A stretch of DNA of 64,000 nt. It comes from an uncultured Lachnospiraceae bacterium. Lineage in GTDB: Bacteria > Bacillota > Clostridia > Lachnospirales > Lachnospiraceae. A program made the translations under genes and the position numbers. This document shows positions 25,318 through 34,600 of this stretch, piece by piece; positions within the stretch are counted from its first letter, which is position 1, and every line of letters begins with the position of its first letter. The notes beneath the pieces were generated by a model. The model made no database searches, was not told where the DNA came from, and saw nothing but the letters and a program-made list of their open reading frames with translations. The DNA is taken from the NCBI GenBank assembly GCA_910577675.1, contig CAJTOR010000019.1:5236-69235 (forward strand). Direction: 5' to 3'.

Positions 25318-25426
25318 GATGGTGGGTTAAGGTAATTGAAATAAGGCTTGTATTATAAATTTGTTGTGGAAATTTTGTGGAAGTATGGCTGTAGAGTGAG
25401 GAAGTATATGAGTTGGAGGAATGTTG

Positions 25427-26473
25427 ATGGAAAATTTTAATGAAACGAGAAAGTCAGAGTCAGACAATGTAGTGTTACAACTTGCAGAGCTTTTGTCGAA
25501 CCAGCACCCGGATGTTATCAAAGAAGTGTCGGCATGTACGGAGGATACAAAAGAGTATTATATGGGAAATTCTGGGAGTAAAACGGATTTGAAAAATGGC
25601 GTGGAGGACTTGGAATTTACTGCGGAGGACTGCTCTTGTATCCAGTGGATTGTAATGGTGAAATGTCTGTTGGAACATGGGATTGCCATAGAACTTGACT
25701 GGAAATGTGAACTTAATGATTTTTACTGTTGTACTGGACAAATTGCGGGCAATCACAGCAACCACCTGCCGTTTTGTATGGAATGGTTTGATGAGGAGGA
25801 TTCTGTCTGGGAGTGGTGCGGAATACTGAACGCGAAATGGGCGGAGAATCAGTGTGCAGGAAAAGATGCCTGCCTTGTGCAGTTGGATATGGAAAGTGAT
25901 TCCTATGTGCTTCTTGTTATTTCACCGGAACAATTTAAATTGGCGCAAAAGTATGCGCGGGAGGCGGGACAGAATCTTTATCTGGCAGGAAGTGGAAAAT
26001 CTGTGGATGCGCCGCATACACTGAATGCATTTATGAAAAAATGGCGGATGGATTTCTTCCTACAATCCTGTGAGTTTCGTGTTTCCATGGATTGTGAAAA
26101 ATGTTTTTCATCGGATACCATTCCCGCTGTACAGCGCCCCTGCTATCTGCTTGAGAGATGTGATTATACAGTGGTGTTAAAGGTGAAAGAGCTTTTGGTT
26201 CGGCAAATCGTAGCGATTGGCAGGTCATTTCGTATGGGGGCGATGGAAATAAAAAGGCGGCTTGATGCGGGGCGGGAAATCTATGTTAAAAACAGGCTGT
26301 ATGATACCCTGATATTGATGGAATTGTTGGAGGGACAAAAGATTGCATATGAGGTACTGCCAGAAGCCCCCAATTTTCCGCATTTTAAGGAGTGCCCAAA
26401 GCGGGTGGCAGCCTCTGCGGGAAATGATTGGCTGTATCATCAGTTTGACAGGGAGCGGGAGGGGTTAATTTAA
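25427..26473 (+). CDS. Hypothetical cysteine-rich protein, possibly DUF6630-like
   Basis: A 348-residue cytoplasmic protein, not firmly recognised. The start at 25427 (MENFNETRKSESD) has TTGGAGGA six bases upstream; the ATG at 25421 sits too close to it. The N-terminal half (about 65-190) includes CSCIQWIVMVKCLLEHGIAI, ELDWKCELNDFYCCTGQ and LVISPEQFKLAQKYAREAG. This pattern reminds me of DUF6630-type proteins, where a local residue context of helix-strand and ELDWK recurs. The C-terminal half has KVKELLVRQIVAIGRSFRM and a final helical region. It lies between the Nudix gene and the xylanase regulatory region. No function should be assumed. Confidence 0.6.
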   Translation: MENFNETRKSESDNVVLQLAELLSNQHPDVIKEVSACTEDTKEYYMGNSGSKTDLKNGVEDLEFTAEDCSCIQWIVMVKCLLEHGIAIELDWKCELNDFYCCTGQIAGNHSNHLPFCMEWFDEEDSVWEWCGILNAKWAENQCAGKDACLVQLDMESDSYVLLVISPEQFKLAQKYAREAGQNLYLAGSGKSVDAPHTLNAFMKKWRMDFFLQSCEFRVSMDCEKCFSSDTIPAVQRPCYLLERCDYTVVLKVKELLVRQIVAIGRSFRMGAMEIKRRLDAGREIYVKNRLYDTLILMELLEGQKIAYEVLPEAPNFPHFKECPKRVAASAGNDWLYHQFDREREGLI

Positions 26474-26859
26474 TTGTTGTCTGTGTAGGGAGCCCATCTT
26501 GATTTTTAAGGGGGAGGATGTCATAGGTTAAGCTTTCAAAAACGCAAAAAATAGGCGAAATCCTGCAATAAATAAGGAGCAAATATCAACCGCTCTATGG
26601 TATGATAGTGTTATAAACTGTGGCGGCTATTTGTGATATTCTGATACAGATTTATTTTGGGATGTCACAAATTTGCGCTGGAGTGTCACAAATAAATGCT
26701 GATGGATACGCAATATTTGAGATTTGCGTCGCTTTATCGCGCAAGCGCTCCAGAATAAGGATTAATGTGAAAATAAATTTTCACACGGCGATTTGTGTCT
26801 TTGCGCTGCCTGCCACAAAATCGCTTATACGTAACAGCAGCGCAGAAACGGGGTGTTTT
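26474..26859 (+). promoter_or_regulatory. Xylanase upstream region with TGTGA/TCACA motifs
   Basis: Holds an extended -10-like TGGTATGAT (26601-26606), CGGCTATTTGTGA at 26624, and two TGTCACAAAT copies at 26663 and 26684 (21 bases apart). A 20-bp perfect palindrome, TGTGAAAAT-AA-ATTTTCACA, lies at 26766-26785. These are likely operator sites; the regulator is not visible. No ORF here is supported. Confidence 0.5.
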
Positions 26860-28155
26860 ATGAAAAAAAGATTGATTGCAGGTATTTTGGCGGGGATGAT
26901 GATGATTTCCCTCGCTGCCTGCGGGAACGAGGGGGGAGAGTCGGCGGAACCGACGGCGGCGGTGATGCCGACGGGTGAAGTGAGTCCGACAGAGGAAGTA
27001 AAGCCAACCGAGCCCGAGCCGACTAAGGAGGCGGAGCCAACCAAAGCTGAACCGACCAAAGAGGCGGAGCCAACCGAAGCTGAACCGACCAAGGAGGTTG
27101 TGAAACCGGAGGATATCCCGGCGATCCAGTCCGTATTTTCGGAGCACAATATGAAGGTGGGAACATGCCTTACCACCCAGATGATCGAGAAGAGTATGCT
27201 CGCCGAGCTGATTAAGAAAAACTTTAACAGTGTGACCATGGAAAACTCGATGAAGCCGGACTATATTCTTGATAAGACGGCAAGTATCGAGGCGGGGGAT
27301 CTGGTTGTGGAGTTCAATACCGACATTGTTAAGATGCTTGACTGGGCGCGCGAGAACGGGATGGCGGTGCGCGGACATACGATTATCTGGCACAGCCAGA
27401 CCCCAAAGTGGATCTTCCACGAAAACTTTGATACAAACGCGCCGTTTGTGACCCGCGAGGTTATGCTTGCCCGCATGGAAAGCTATATCAAACAGGTGTT
27501 TGAAAAGCTTGATGAATATGGTTATACCGACCTTTTTTACGCGTATGATGTGGTCAACGAAGCGTGGATGGAGGATGGGAAAATCCGCGAGGAGATGAAT
27601 TTCTGGTATCAGATTATCGGTGAGGATTATCTCTGGCATGCATTTAACTACGCGAATAAATATGCACCGGAAAGTATTGATTTGTATTACAATGACTACA
27701 ATGAGCAGTATAAGACCGATGCACTTTTAAAGTTTGTGGATACGCTTGTGGACGAGGAAGGCAACTACTTAATTGACGGGATTGGTTTGCAGGCGCATCT
27801 TTATACGGGCGATGACCTGAAAACTTATCTGAATACCGTGGAACAGCTTGGCGCGACAGGGCTTATGATTGAACTGACGGAGCTTGATGTGTCGCTTGGC
27901 ACCTGGCAGAACAAGCTTATGGATACGGATGAAAATTTGAGGGCGCAGGGAAGGTATTACTATGAGCTGGTCGAGGGTTTGTTCAAACTGGCGGAGGAAG
28001 GAAAAGTCAAGATGGATGCCCTGACATTCTGGGGCTTTGCGGACGGTCTTTCCTGGAGAAAGGACGCGAGCCCTCTGCTCTACGATACACTCTACATGCC
28101 GAAATACGCGCTTTACGGTGCATTGCAGATAAAAGAGAAAGCAGGGTATGAATAG
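26860..28155 (+). CDS. Endo-1,4-beta-xylanase, GH10 lipoprotein
   Basis: A 431-residue lipoprotein hydrolysing xylan. Signal peptide MKKRLIAGILAGMMMISLAA with the lipobox LAAC gives a lipid-anchored cysteine at residue 21. The linker (about 27-86) is made of near-repeats such as PTKEAEPTKAEPTKE and PTEAEPTKE, built from proline, threonine, glutamate and lysine. The GH10 barrel (about 87-431) shows NSVTMENSMKPD, RGHTIIWHSQTPKW, the acid/base Glu in YDVVNEAW near 233, and the nucleophile Glu in IELTELDVS near 341. All catalytic elements are intact. GGGGT precedes ATG 26860. It suits a gut fibre degrader that keeps the enzyme on its membrane. No other polysaccharide genes are adjacent. Confidence 0.95.
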   Translation: MKKRLIAGILAGMMMISLAACGNEGGESAEPTAAVMPTGEVSPTEEVKPTEPEPTKEAEPTKAEPTKEAEPTEAEPTKEVVKPEDIPAIQSVFSEHNMKVGTCLTTQMIEKSMLAELIKKNFNSVTMENSMKPDYILDKTASIEAGDLVVEFNTDIVKMLDWARENGMAVRGHTIIWHSQTPKWIFHENFDTNAPFVTREVMLARMESYIKQVFEKLDEYGYTDLFYAYDVVNEAWMEDGKIREEMNFWYQIIGEDYLWHAFNYANKYAPESIDLYYNDYNEQYKTDALLKFVDTLVDEEGNYLIDGIGLQAHLYTGDDLKTYLNTVEQLGATGLMIELTELDVSLGTWQNKLMDTDENLRAQGRYYYELVEGLFKLAEEGKVKMDALTFWGFADGLSWRKDASPLLYDTLYMPKYALYGALQIKEKAGYE

Positions 28156-28183
28156 CATCTGAAACGACAAGGAGGATGGTACC

Positions 28184-28567
28184 ATGCAGGATGCTGTATT
28201 GAAAATACAAAAGTTAGGAGTGCCACCGGAGGGTTTTGAAGGCGGCGGTGGTTCGGGGGATGATGCATTTCCATCGGATGAAACCCTTGATTTGTGGGAT
28301 GAATATCAGGATGCTGTGGTAACCATCAGCCAGCCTGTTACATGGGAAGAAGCCGAGATTCTGATAAAGTGTTGTCCTACTGACCGGATGGCCGGGGTGG
28401 AATGGTCATTATTGCATTGTATTGAAAGCTGTATATCAAACCTCGATTTGTCAGGAAGATCGGGTGAATTAGAAAAATATAGGAGCTTAATTAAAAAATG
28501 CAATTCAGATATGATGAAAGAAATGTTGTTGGAACGCTTGGAGTCCTATTTGTCAAAGCATAATTAG
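28184..28567 (+). CDS. Hypothetical protein, possible immunity-type fold
   Basis: A 127-residue acidic cytoplasmic protein starting MQDAVLKIQKLGVPPEGFEG, with CAAGGAGG upstream at ideal spacing. After a Gly-rich loop it contains DLWDEYQDAVVTISQPVTWE, EAEILIKCCPTD and VEWSLLHCIESCISNLDLSG. The last segment is of the style seen in helical polymorphic-toxin immunity proteins, but no toxin gene lies beside it and I cannot name a family. It follows the xylanase gene by 28 bases and ends before a strong terminator, so it probably shares that transcript. Confidence 0.6.
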   Translation: MQDAVLKIQKLGVPPEGFEGGGGSGDDAFPSDETLDLWDEYQDAVVTISQPVTWEEAEILIKCCPTDRMAGVEWSLLHCIESCISNLDLSGRSGELEKYRSLIKKCNSDMMKEMLLERLESYLSKHN

Positions 28568-28578
28568 ATTTTTGATGG

Positions 28579-28623
28579 CAAAACCCCATCCGGTGGAATT
28601 TATTTCCGTCGGATGGGGCTTTC
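28579..28623. terminator. Terminator between convergent genes
   Basis: AACCCCATCCG pairs with CGGATGGGGCTT around a 17-base loop, with a CTTTCT tail on the plus strand. It serves the xylanase unit and perhaps the minus-strand DUF4317 gene. Confidence 0.85.
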
Positions 28624-28642
28624 TATATCTGTGGGATGTGGA

Positions 28643-29908
28643 CTATTCGGTATCCTGCCCAAAAAGTGCCTCCCCGTTTACGCAGGCATATTCGTTTTCC
28701 TCGACTGGGATCACAATACAGCGCCTGCCGTCTATGACCTGTGTGGTGATCTGCTCCGCTTTTTGTGGCGCGACGCGCAGGATGATTTTACAGTCCGCGT
28801 CATCGGCAGGAGGCTGGGTGAGGGCAAGTTCATTTTTGGTTTGTCCAAGCTCGTCCTTTAGCTGCTGCACCTCAATCAGCAGTTCTTCCTCGCGGCGCTC
28901 GTGAGCGCCCGAGCTCAGGATTTTTTTGTCCACCAGCAATTCGGCAACCGGAGGTTCGATGGAAAATTTTTCCACATAGGACTGGCCAATGCGCTCGGCA
29001 ATTTCTTCCGGAACTTTGCTTGTGGCAAGAACATCTTTGATTGCCTGCGGCGTGAGTACGATCGGGTCAGGTTCCTGCGCCGGTTCGGTAAACAGCGCTT
29101 TCTCATCCACCATGCCCTGCAATGTTTCATGGATATCGTACAGGACGCGGCCGCGCCTGCGCTCGTCCGGCACGGCTCCCGAAATAATATCCGTAAACAT
29201 GTTTTTCTTTTCCGTTGCAGTCTGGCGCGCCGTGCAGCCCAAGATAAATTCCATAAATTCATCATGCGGTTCTTTTGTGTCCCTTGTGTAGAACATGACG
29301 GAGTGGATGTCCGTGCTGCGCCCGGTAAAGGCGGGGAAGACAAACCCCGCGTCCGGCACGCCGACCACCCAGTCGCGCATGCGCGGTCCGATCCGGTTTT
29401 CTGTTTCAATATAGCCGAGCGCGGCTTTTGAGAGAGTTACCGGGCAGACGGCACCAAGCAGGTACTCGTAAACTTCCTCGGATTCATCGAGGGTGCGGTT
29501 GTCGCTGGTCTTTGCCATAACATCATATACATCGTGGAACAGTATAATCAGGTAATTGCCCGCATAATCGTAATTATCGATAACAAGCTGGTAAAAGGTT
29601 TGTGACAGTTCGTCGTTTTTTAACTTGCTCTCTTTTAATCCCATCAGAAACTGCTGCTTGCCGCCCGCTTCTTCCTGCTCTTTTGGGAAAGTAAGTTCAA
29701 GCAGGTTGTTTCCCCGCGTGCCGGACAGTGTTTTGGCGGCAATCTCCAAGTATTTATGTAGCTCGTCCTCCGAGAGATTTAAAAAATTCTCGTTAAAGGT
29801 CAGAACAATCTCTTTTTCTGCATTGACATAGCAGCCGCACATACGCGTGAACGTGCAATTTGTTTTTGTCATGCGGCGCTTGAGTTCAAGGATCTCTTTT
29901 TTGTTCAT
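28643..29908 (-). CDS. DUF4317 family protein
   Basis: A 421-residue cytoplasmic protein of the DUF4317 family, common in Lachnospiraceae and of unknown function. The N-terminus MNKKEILELKRRMTKTNCTF with TRMCGCYVN is the usual family start. Then come LNLSEDELHKYLEIAAKTLS, the segment LSQTFYQLVIDNYDYAGNYL, and VVGVPDAGFVFPAFTGRSTD near residue 185. The C-terminal part is acidic and partly coiled (EELLIEVQQLKDELGQTKNE). AAGGAG precedes its ATG on the minus strand. It ends convergently with the xylanase-linked gene at a shared terminator. Confidence 0.88.
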   Translation of the reverse strand: MNKKEILELKRRMTKTNCTFTRMCGCYVNAEKEIVLTFNENFLNLSEDELHKYLEIAAKTLSGTRGNNLLELTFPKEQEEAGGKQQFLMGLKESKLKNDELSQTFYQLVIDNYDYAGNYLIILFHDVYDVMAKTSDNRTLDESEEVYEYLLGAVCPVTLSKAALGYIETENRIGPRMRDWVVGVPDAGFVFPAFTGRSTDIHSVMFYTRDTKEPHDEFMEFILGCTARQTATEKKNMFTDIISGAVPDERRRGRVLYDIHETLQGMVDEKALFTEPAQEPDPIVLTPQAIKDVLATSKVPEEIAERIGQSYVEKFSIEPPVAELLVDKKILSSGAHERREEELLIEVQQLKDELGQTKNELALTQPPADDADCKIILRVAPQKAEQITTQVIDGRRCIVIPVEENEYACVNGEALFGQDTE

Positions 29909-30038
29909 GGGAACTCCTTCTTTCTGTTTATATCTTTTCAGTCTGGTCTATCTATCGTATCACATCGCAGCATTTTTTTCCAGCACAAATTTCTGTGCGA
30001 AAGCTGTCGGTTTTGAACCCGATTTTGCTCCCATTCCG

Positions 30039-30067
30039 TTGACAAGGTTGTATAATGTTGTTATACT
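30039..30067 (+). promoter_or_regulatory. Promoter for the tail-fibre/lectin-like gene
   Basis: TTGACA (30039-30044), a 17-base spacer and TATACT (30062-30067). Leader of about 65 bases. Confidence 0.7.
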
Positions 30068-30132
30068 TGAGCAAAATGAAAAGAAAAAGGAACATATTTT
30101 CCATCTTTTTGCGGCGGAGGGGATATCATATT

Positions 30133-32406
30133 ATGTTAATTACGGGTAAAATAAAAAATATTTGTTTGAGCTACCGATTAAAAGAAGAGGAAGTGGCAAG
30201 ACTTTGCGTAAAGGGCAGGAATCTTGCGCCGCAGGAAGTGGAGTACGGCCATTTTAAAAAGGGTGAGGAGAAAATTTATGCAAAGGGGAACAAACAGTAC
30301 CGGCATACGGGCTGGTTTGACATTTCGGAGGAGGGAAAATTCCTGGTGATGGGCGGGGATGCCTACAACCGCGCAATCTGGCAGTTTATGTTAGAAAGCG
30401 GGGAGATTCTCACGGATGTTCCCTCGGAAAAAAAATACCGGATGGTAAGCGGGAAACTGACCAATGTGACATTCCCAAAGGTTGCAATTCCCGCGGGGGC
30501 GGTGCGCGCCCGCGTCTATTATGCGAAGGACGGGGATGAGGAAACCCTTCCGCTAGGCAGCCGCCTGCAAATCGAATACGGATTAATACCGACATTTTAT
30601 GAAGCGCAGTATAAGAAAGATATTTTGCTCCCCGCTTTAGGTAAGGGGGAGGAAATTATTTACAGTGCCAGCGGATGGTATGTCAGGAAGAGTGCGGAGG
30701 AAGCGGAAAAGGGAAAAAACGTAAAAGAAAAGAAAAAAATGGAAAATATGCCCCGGCTGGAAGCAAGTGCTGGAAATAGGCTTACATTGGAGATAGTTAG
30801 GGCGGACGGTACAGTTTTGGAATATCCGGAAGATGGCATAAAAGTCTTTTATGAATCCACCAGTCAGACGGGCTTTTCCGGGGAAAAATACGAAAAAAGT
30901 GTTTCTGGTGGTTTTGTGCCCGTCCCGGAATACGGTGTCAGGATTTACCACGGCGACCCCGTCCCGGTATGTGAGCGGATTGGGGATGCGGCTGGGCTGC
31001 ATTTTAATTATCGGCTTGGCGAAAAAGATGCCTGTCCGTACAGGAATGATTTCGATAATATTTATCCGTGGTGTGCGATTCGCCGGTGTGCGGTATCCTT
31101 TGCGGGCGGGGAGCGCAGGATTATTTACGAGGGGGATGAAGGTTACGCGGCGGACGGCACGGCGGGCGAAGTGATGGTTGAGATCCCAAAGCATTATGTA
31201 GCGCGCCGGCTCTCTGAGGGATTTGAGGAAATCCTGATATCACCGGAAAAAAAGGAGGGCTTTGTGCCCGACCCGTCCTTTGTAACTTCGCAGGGTGAGG
31301 TGGATGCCATCTATGTGGGCGCATACTTTGCGGCGGAGGAATTTGAGGGGGGCGGCGGGATGGCGTTAGAACCTGCCCCAAAGAAAGATATTGACGGTCT
31401 GATGCTTGTGTCAAGGGCGGGCATGCAGCCATCCCTGTACCGTTCCGGTGAGGAATTTCTTCTGATGGCGGGGCGCAACAGGGGATTTGAGGAGATTGAT
31501 CTTTTTGCTGCACTTACGCTTTTGCGCCTGTTTCTGGTGGAGAGTGCAATCCTTGATTCCCAGTCGGTTTTTGAGGGCAATGTCTATATGCCGTACCTTA
31601 TCTGGGACAGGAAGGCAACTTATTATTCCTCGGAAGATGTGCCGCAGACAAACAGCATCCGGATGAGGGACAATTCCATTTCAAGGCGCTACCGCGTGGG
31701 GGATGCCGTGGCTGTGATGGACACATGGAAAACTTTTTTTGAGCCGGGAAGCGGCAATATGATGCGCGTTATTACGGACAGGAAAAAGGAGGAGGACGGG
31801 CGGGTATGCATTACTTTTTCCGGTGCACCCATCAACCTTACGGCAAACAGCACCGGGATGTCGGAACTTCCGGAACATACCGGCTCGACGGATGCCGCGC
31901 GTTGTGTTTTGGGGAATTTGGCGGATATATATTCCCGCGAGGATTTCGGGGGACAGCGCGCGCATGACGCATTCTGCTACCGGGGTGTGGAAAATGTCTG
32001 GGGCGGGATATGGGTGGTGCTTTCCGGGTGCGCGGTAAAGGATAACCGGCTGATGGTATGTTACCCGAATGGGCGGCGCGCCCTGATTTCCTACGAACTG
32101 CCCGTCCAGAATGTGAACCTTTCAAGCAAACAGTTTGGCGATCCCGACCGGATGTATGTAAAGCGCATGGGGTATGATAAGGAAAACCCGCTTATCGCGC
32201 TGCCCTCCGAGATCGGGGGCGGTGCCGGGAATTGCAGCTATTACTGCGATGCCTGGTTTAATGAAGCCGCCCCGGGCGAGGAGTATATCGTCACTTACGG
32301 CGGGGCGTGGGATAATATGGCGTATGCCGGGCTGTTTTCATTCCGCGCGTCATTCACACCGCAAAAAAGGGTGACATTTAACGGTGCGCGGCTGATGTGC
32401 CGGTAA
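30133..32406 (+). CDS. Tail-fibre / C-type-lectin-like protein, unknown function
   Basis: A 757-residue protein without signal peptide or membrane span. ATG 30133 has GGAGGGGAT eight bases upstream. The central region (about 310-480) follows a pattern known from phage tail-fibre or receptor-binding proteins: EVMVEIPKHYVARRLSEGFE, then ILISPEKKEGFVPDPSF and VDAIYVGAYFAAEEFEGG. The C-terminus (about 690-757) reads YIVTYGGAWDNMAYAGLFSF and ends FNGARLMCR, like the C-type lectin fold of formylglycine-generating-enzyme-like and diversity-generating-retroelement target proteins (GGxWxN...AGLF...GARL). No reverse transcriptase or template repeat is in the window. Possibly a host-borrowed or cryptic tail adhesin. 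Role unknown. Confidence 0.7.
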   Translation: MLITGKIKNICLSYRLKEEEVARLCVKGRNLAPQEVEYGHFKKGEEKIYAKGNKQYRHTGWFDISEEGKFLVMGGDAYNRAIWQFMLESGEILTDVPSEKKYRMVSGKLTNVTFPKVAIPAGAVRARVYYAKDGDEETLPLGSRLQIEYGLIPTFYEAQYKKDILLPALGKGEEIIYSASGWYVRKSAEEAEKGKNVKEKKKMENMPRLEASAGNRLTLEIVRADGTVLEYPEDGIKVFYESTSQTGFSGEKYEKSVSGGFVPVPEYGVRIYHGDPVPVCERIGDAAGLHFNYRLGEKDACPYRNDFDNIYPWCAIRRCAVSFAGGERRIIYEGDEGYAADGTAGEVMVEIPKHYVARRLSEGFEEILISPEKKEGFVPDPSFVTSQGEVDAIYVGAYFAAEEFEGGGGMALEPAPKKDIDGLMLVSRAGMQPSLYRSGEEFLLMAGRNRGFEEIDLFAALTLLRLFLVESAILDSQSVFEGNVYMPYLIWDRKATYYSSEDVPQTNSIRMRDNSISRRYRVGDAVAVMDTWKTFFEPGSGNMMRVITDRKKEEDGRVCITFSGAPINLTANSTGMSELPEHTGSTDAARCVLGNLADIYSREDFGGQRAHDAFCYRGVENVWGGIWVVLSGCAVKDNRLMVCYPNGRRALISYELPVQNVNLSSKQFGDPDRMYVKRMGYDKENPLIALPSEIGGGAGNCSYYCDAWFNEAAPGEEYIVTYGGAWDNMAYAGLFSFRASFTPQKRVTFNGARLMCR

Positions 32407-32499
32407 GTTGTTAAAGCTTGATGGGGAAGAAGAACCAAAAAAGTGGGCTTTATGGGTGGATAAATTGTAATATCCAAAATTTGGAAGGAGGCAGGGAGG

Positions 32500-34458
32500 G
32501 TGTTTGTCGGACTGATTTCGGATGTGGGAGGGAAGGATGCCCATAAGGAGGCGGCGCTCTGGGCGCTCGGCAGGGCACTGCGCGAAAAGGGTGTGTTGTC
32601 CGTGATTTTGCGCGAGCCGGCTTATTCAGGTAATGTGTCGGAGTTTCTGGCGGGGCAGATGGCGGTTCTTTCGCATGAGCGTGAGGTTTTGCGCCGGTAC
32701 GGCGTATTTGACCAGCTATCGGGGTTTGCCGGTGTGGAGGAAGCATCCTGCCGCTCTTTTGAGGATTCGGTGTGGGCGGGAGGAAAGAAGGTGCCGGTCT
32801 ATGACAGGGCGCTCTTTTTGCTGCCGCAGCTCAGGTACCACGGGATTTCGCAGAAGCCTGAAACGGAGGAAAAATATATTTTTGTGGATGTGTCTGCCAT
32901 GACAGATGAGATTGCCCGCGTCATCGGGGAACTGGCAAAACAGCGTGGAATCTCAAGTGTGGTATTGGTCCGGTATGGGGAGGGGGATAACAGGATGCTT
33001 TTTGAGGGCACCGGTCTGACCCTTCTTGATGGGATTTCCGGGGAGGATACAAAGGGGTATGTGGGAGCGCTCTGGATGTCCGCCGGCGTAGTGACAGACC
33101 GCTATGTGGGGGTATCGCTTGCACTGATCCACGAAAAACCCTTCCTCGCTGTTAAGACTTCCATTGCCGAGGACGGACAAATCCGCGCACTTTTGGAGTT
33201 TTTTAACCTGGTTGAACATATATATAATTCGGGGGAGAAAATTGGGGATTGTTTTGAAATCCCAGATCAGGATAGCCTGCACAAAGGATTGCGTGCGCTT
33301 CGCGATAAGGAGGGAGGGCGCGTGGCAGGGGAACTTTTGTTTGAGGATGCCAACATGCTGGTTAAATGCCCTGTGAAGATACCGCTAAGCCAGTGCAGTG
33401 CCTGCGGGGCGTGCGAGGCGGTCTGCGCTGAAAATGCCATTCACATGGAGGCGGATGAATATGGTTTTTTACATCCGGTTGTTACCGAATCGCTCTGTAC
33501 CGACTGTGGCAGTTGCAGTGAGGTATGTATCAAGAGGGGACAGCGCCAGCTTGTGCAGTTTCCGGATGAATCCTACCCAAGGTTTTATCTGGCGCAGTCA
33601 AAGGAGAGGAGTGGGGCTGCCTATTCCGGCATTTTCGGGCAGATGGTGCGCTATCTTATCAAGGAGCGGGATGCTATTGTATTCGGGGGGATTTTGGATG
33701 AGGAACTCAGACCGGTTGTTATCTATACGCAGGATGCGGATATGGCGGAGCGCTTTGCAGAAAAGCGCTATCTGGTCAACGATACCAGACAGGCTTTTCG
33801 TAAAGTGAAGGAGTTTCTTGATGCCGACCGCTTTGTGGTCTACACCGGGAGTGCCTGCGAATGCGCGGGTTTAAGGGGGTATTTAAAGCGTCATTACCCA
33901 AAACTTTTTCTCTGCGAACTATTGTGCCACGAAACAATTTCAAACAAAGCGTTCGGGATGTATGTCGATATGCTTTCGCGCCGGAAGGATTCAAAACTAA
34001 AGAATATCCGCTTTGGGGATTTTAGCGCGGGGACAAAGGCGGAAAGTGCTGTTTTGTACACGGAGTATGAAAACGGCGAAAACGGGCGCGTAAAATTTTC
34101 AAAAAGCAGATACATGCAGATGATAGAGCAGCAGCTTGCGGTGAATGAGGCATGTGCAAACTGTTCGTATCTTGGAAAGAAGAGGGTGGGGGATATCACG
34201 CTTGCCGATTTCCAGAAAAATACAGATGACCTTCCAAGGGCATGGGCGGATGCCTGTGTGGCTGTGGTCAGCACCGCAAAGGGCGGCAGGGTGCTAAGGC
34301 AGCTTGAAGAAGCGCAGGTCACTCCTGTGGAATTTGATTCCCTGCTTCGCCATTTATACAAGAAAACAGCGGCGATGCCAAACGAGCGCCCGGCGATGTT
34401 AAAGCTTTTGCAGGCGGGTGATCTGGCAGGAATTTTTAAGAATGTGACGAAAAAGTGA
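32500..34458 (+). CDS. Degenerate pyruvyltransferase fused to ferredoxin and F420-hydrogenase-beta domain
   Basis: A 652-residue three-part protein starting with GTG at 32500 after AAGGAGG. Part 1 (about 1-275) resembles polysaccharide pyruvyltransferase; the usual SFHG is replaced by TDRYVGVSLALIHEKPF, so activity is doubtful. Part 2 (about 295-350) is a 2[4Fe-4S] ferredoxin with CSACGACEAVCAENAI and CTDCGSCSEVC. Part 3 (about 355-640) is a FrhB-type domain with AYSGIFGQMVRYLIK, VYTGSACECAGLRGYL and ELLCHETISNKAF; these are variants of the standard TGTPCQ and CHGVPS motifs. Such fusions are often linked to exopolysaccharide genes, but none is nearby. It is followed by apt. Cytoplasmic, role unknown. 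Confidence 0.8.
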   Translation: MFVGLISDVGGKDAHKEAALWALGRALREKGVLSVILREPAYSGNVSEFLAGQMAVLSHEREVLRRYGVFDQLSGFAGVEEASCRSFEDSVWAGGKKVPVYDRALFLLPQLRYHGISQKPETEEKYIFVDVSAMTDEIARVIGELAKQRGISSVVLVRYGEGDNRMLFEGTGLTLLDGISGEDTKGYVGALWMSAGVVTDRYVGVSLALIHEKPFLAVKTSIAEDGQIRALLEFFNLVEHIYNSGEKIGDCFEIPDQDSLHKGLRALRDKEGGRVAGELLFEDANMLVKCPVKIPLSQCSACGACEAVCAENAIHMEADEYGFLHPVVTESLCTDCGSCSEVCIKRGQRQLVQFPDESYPRFYLAQSKERSGAAYSGIFGQMVRYLIKERDAIVFGGILDEELRPVVIYTQDADMAERFAEKRYLVNDTRQAFRKVKEFLDADRFVVYTGSACECAGLRGYLKRHYPKLFLCELLCHETISNKAFGMYVDMLSRRKDSKLKNIRFGDFSAGTKAESAVLYTEYENGENGRVKFSKSRYMQMIEQQLAVNEACANCSYLGKKRVGDITLADFQKNTDDLPRAWADACVAVVSTAKGGRVLRQLEEAQVTPVEFDSLLRHLYKKTAAMPNERPAMLKLLQAGDLAGIFKNVTKK

Positions 34459-34477
34459 AAGTTTTGTTAAAAAAACA

Positions 34478-34505
34478 TTGCGAAACGGCGAAAGAGTGAT
34501 ATAAT
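34478..34505 (+). promoter_or_regulatory. Promoter for apt
   Basis: TTGCGA (34478-34483), a 16-base spacer and TATAAT (34500-34505). Confidence 0.7.
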
Positions 34506-34600
34506 AATACATTATTATAGCATCTTGTTATTTGTAAAAAATTGTAAACTACACAAAAATATAACTTGTATGCTGGTTGTACGAAAAGGAGGATCTATCA

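Noticed and set aside
26734..27639. Minus-strand frame with repeated GWLRL motifs
   Set aside because: Mirror of the repetitive xylanase linker, not a gene.
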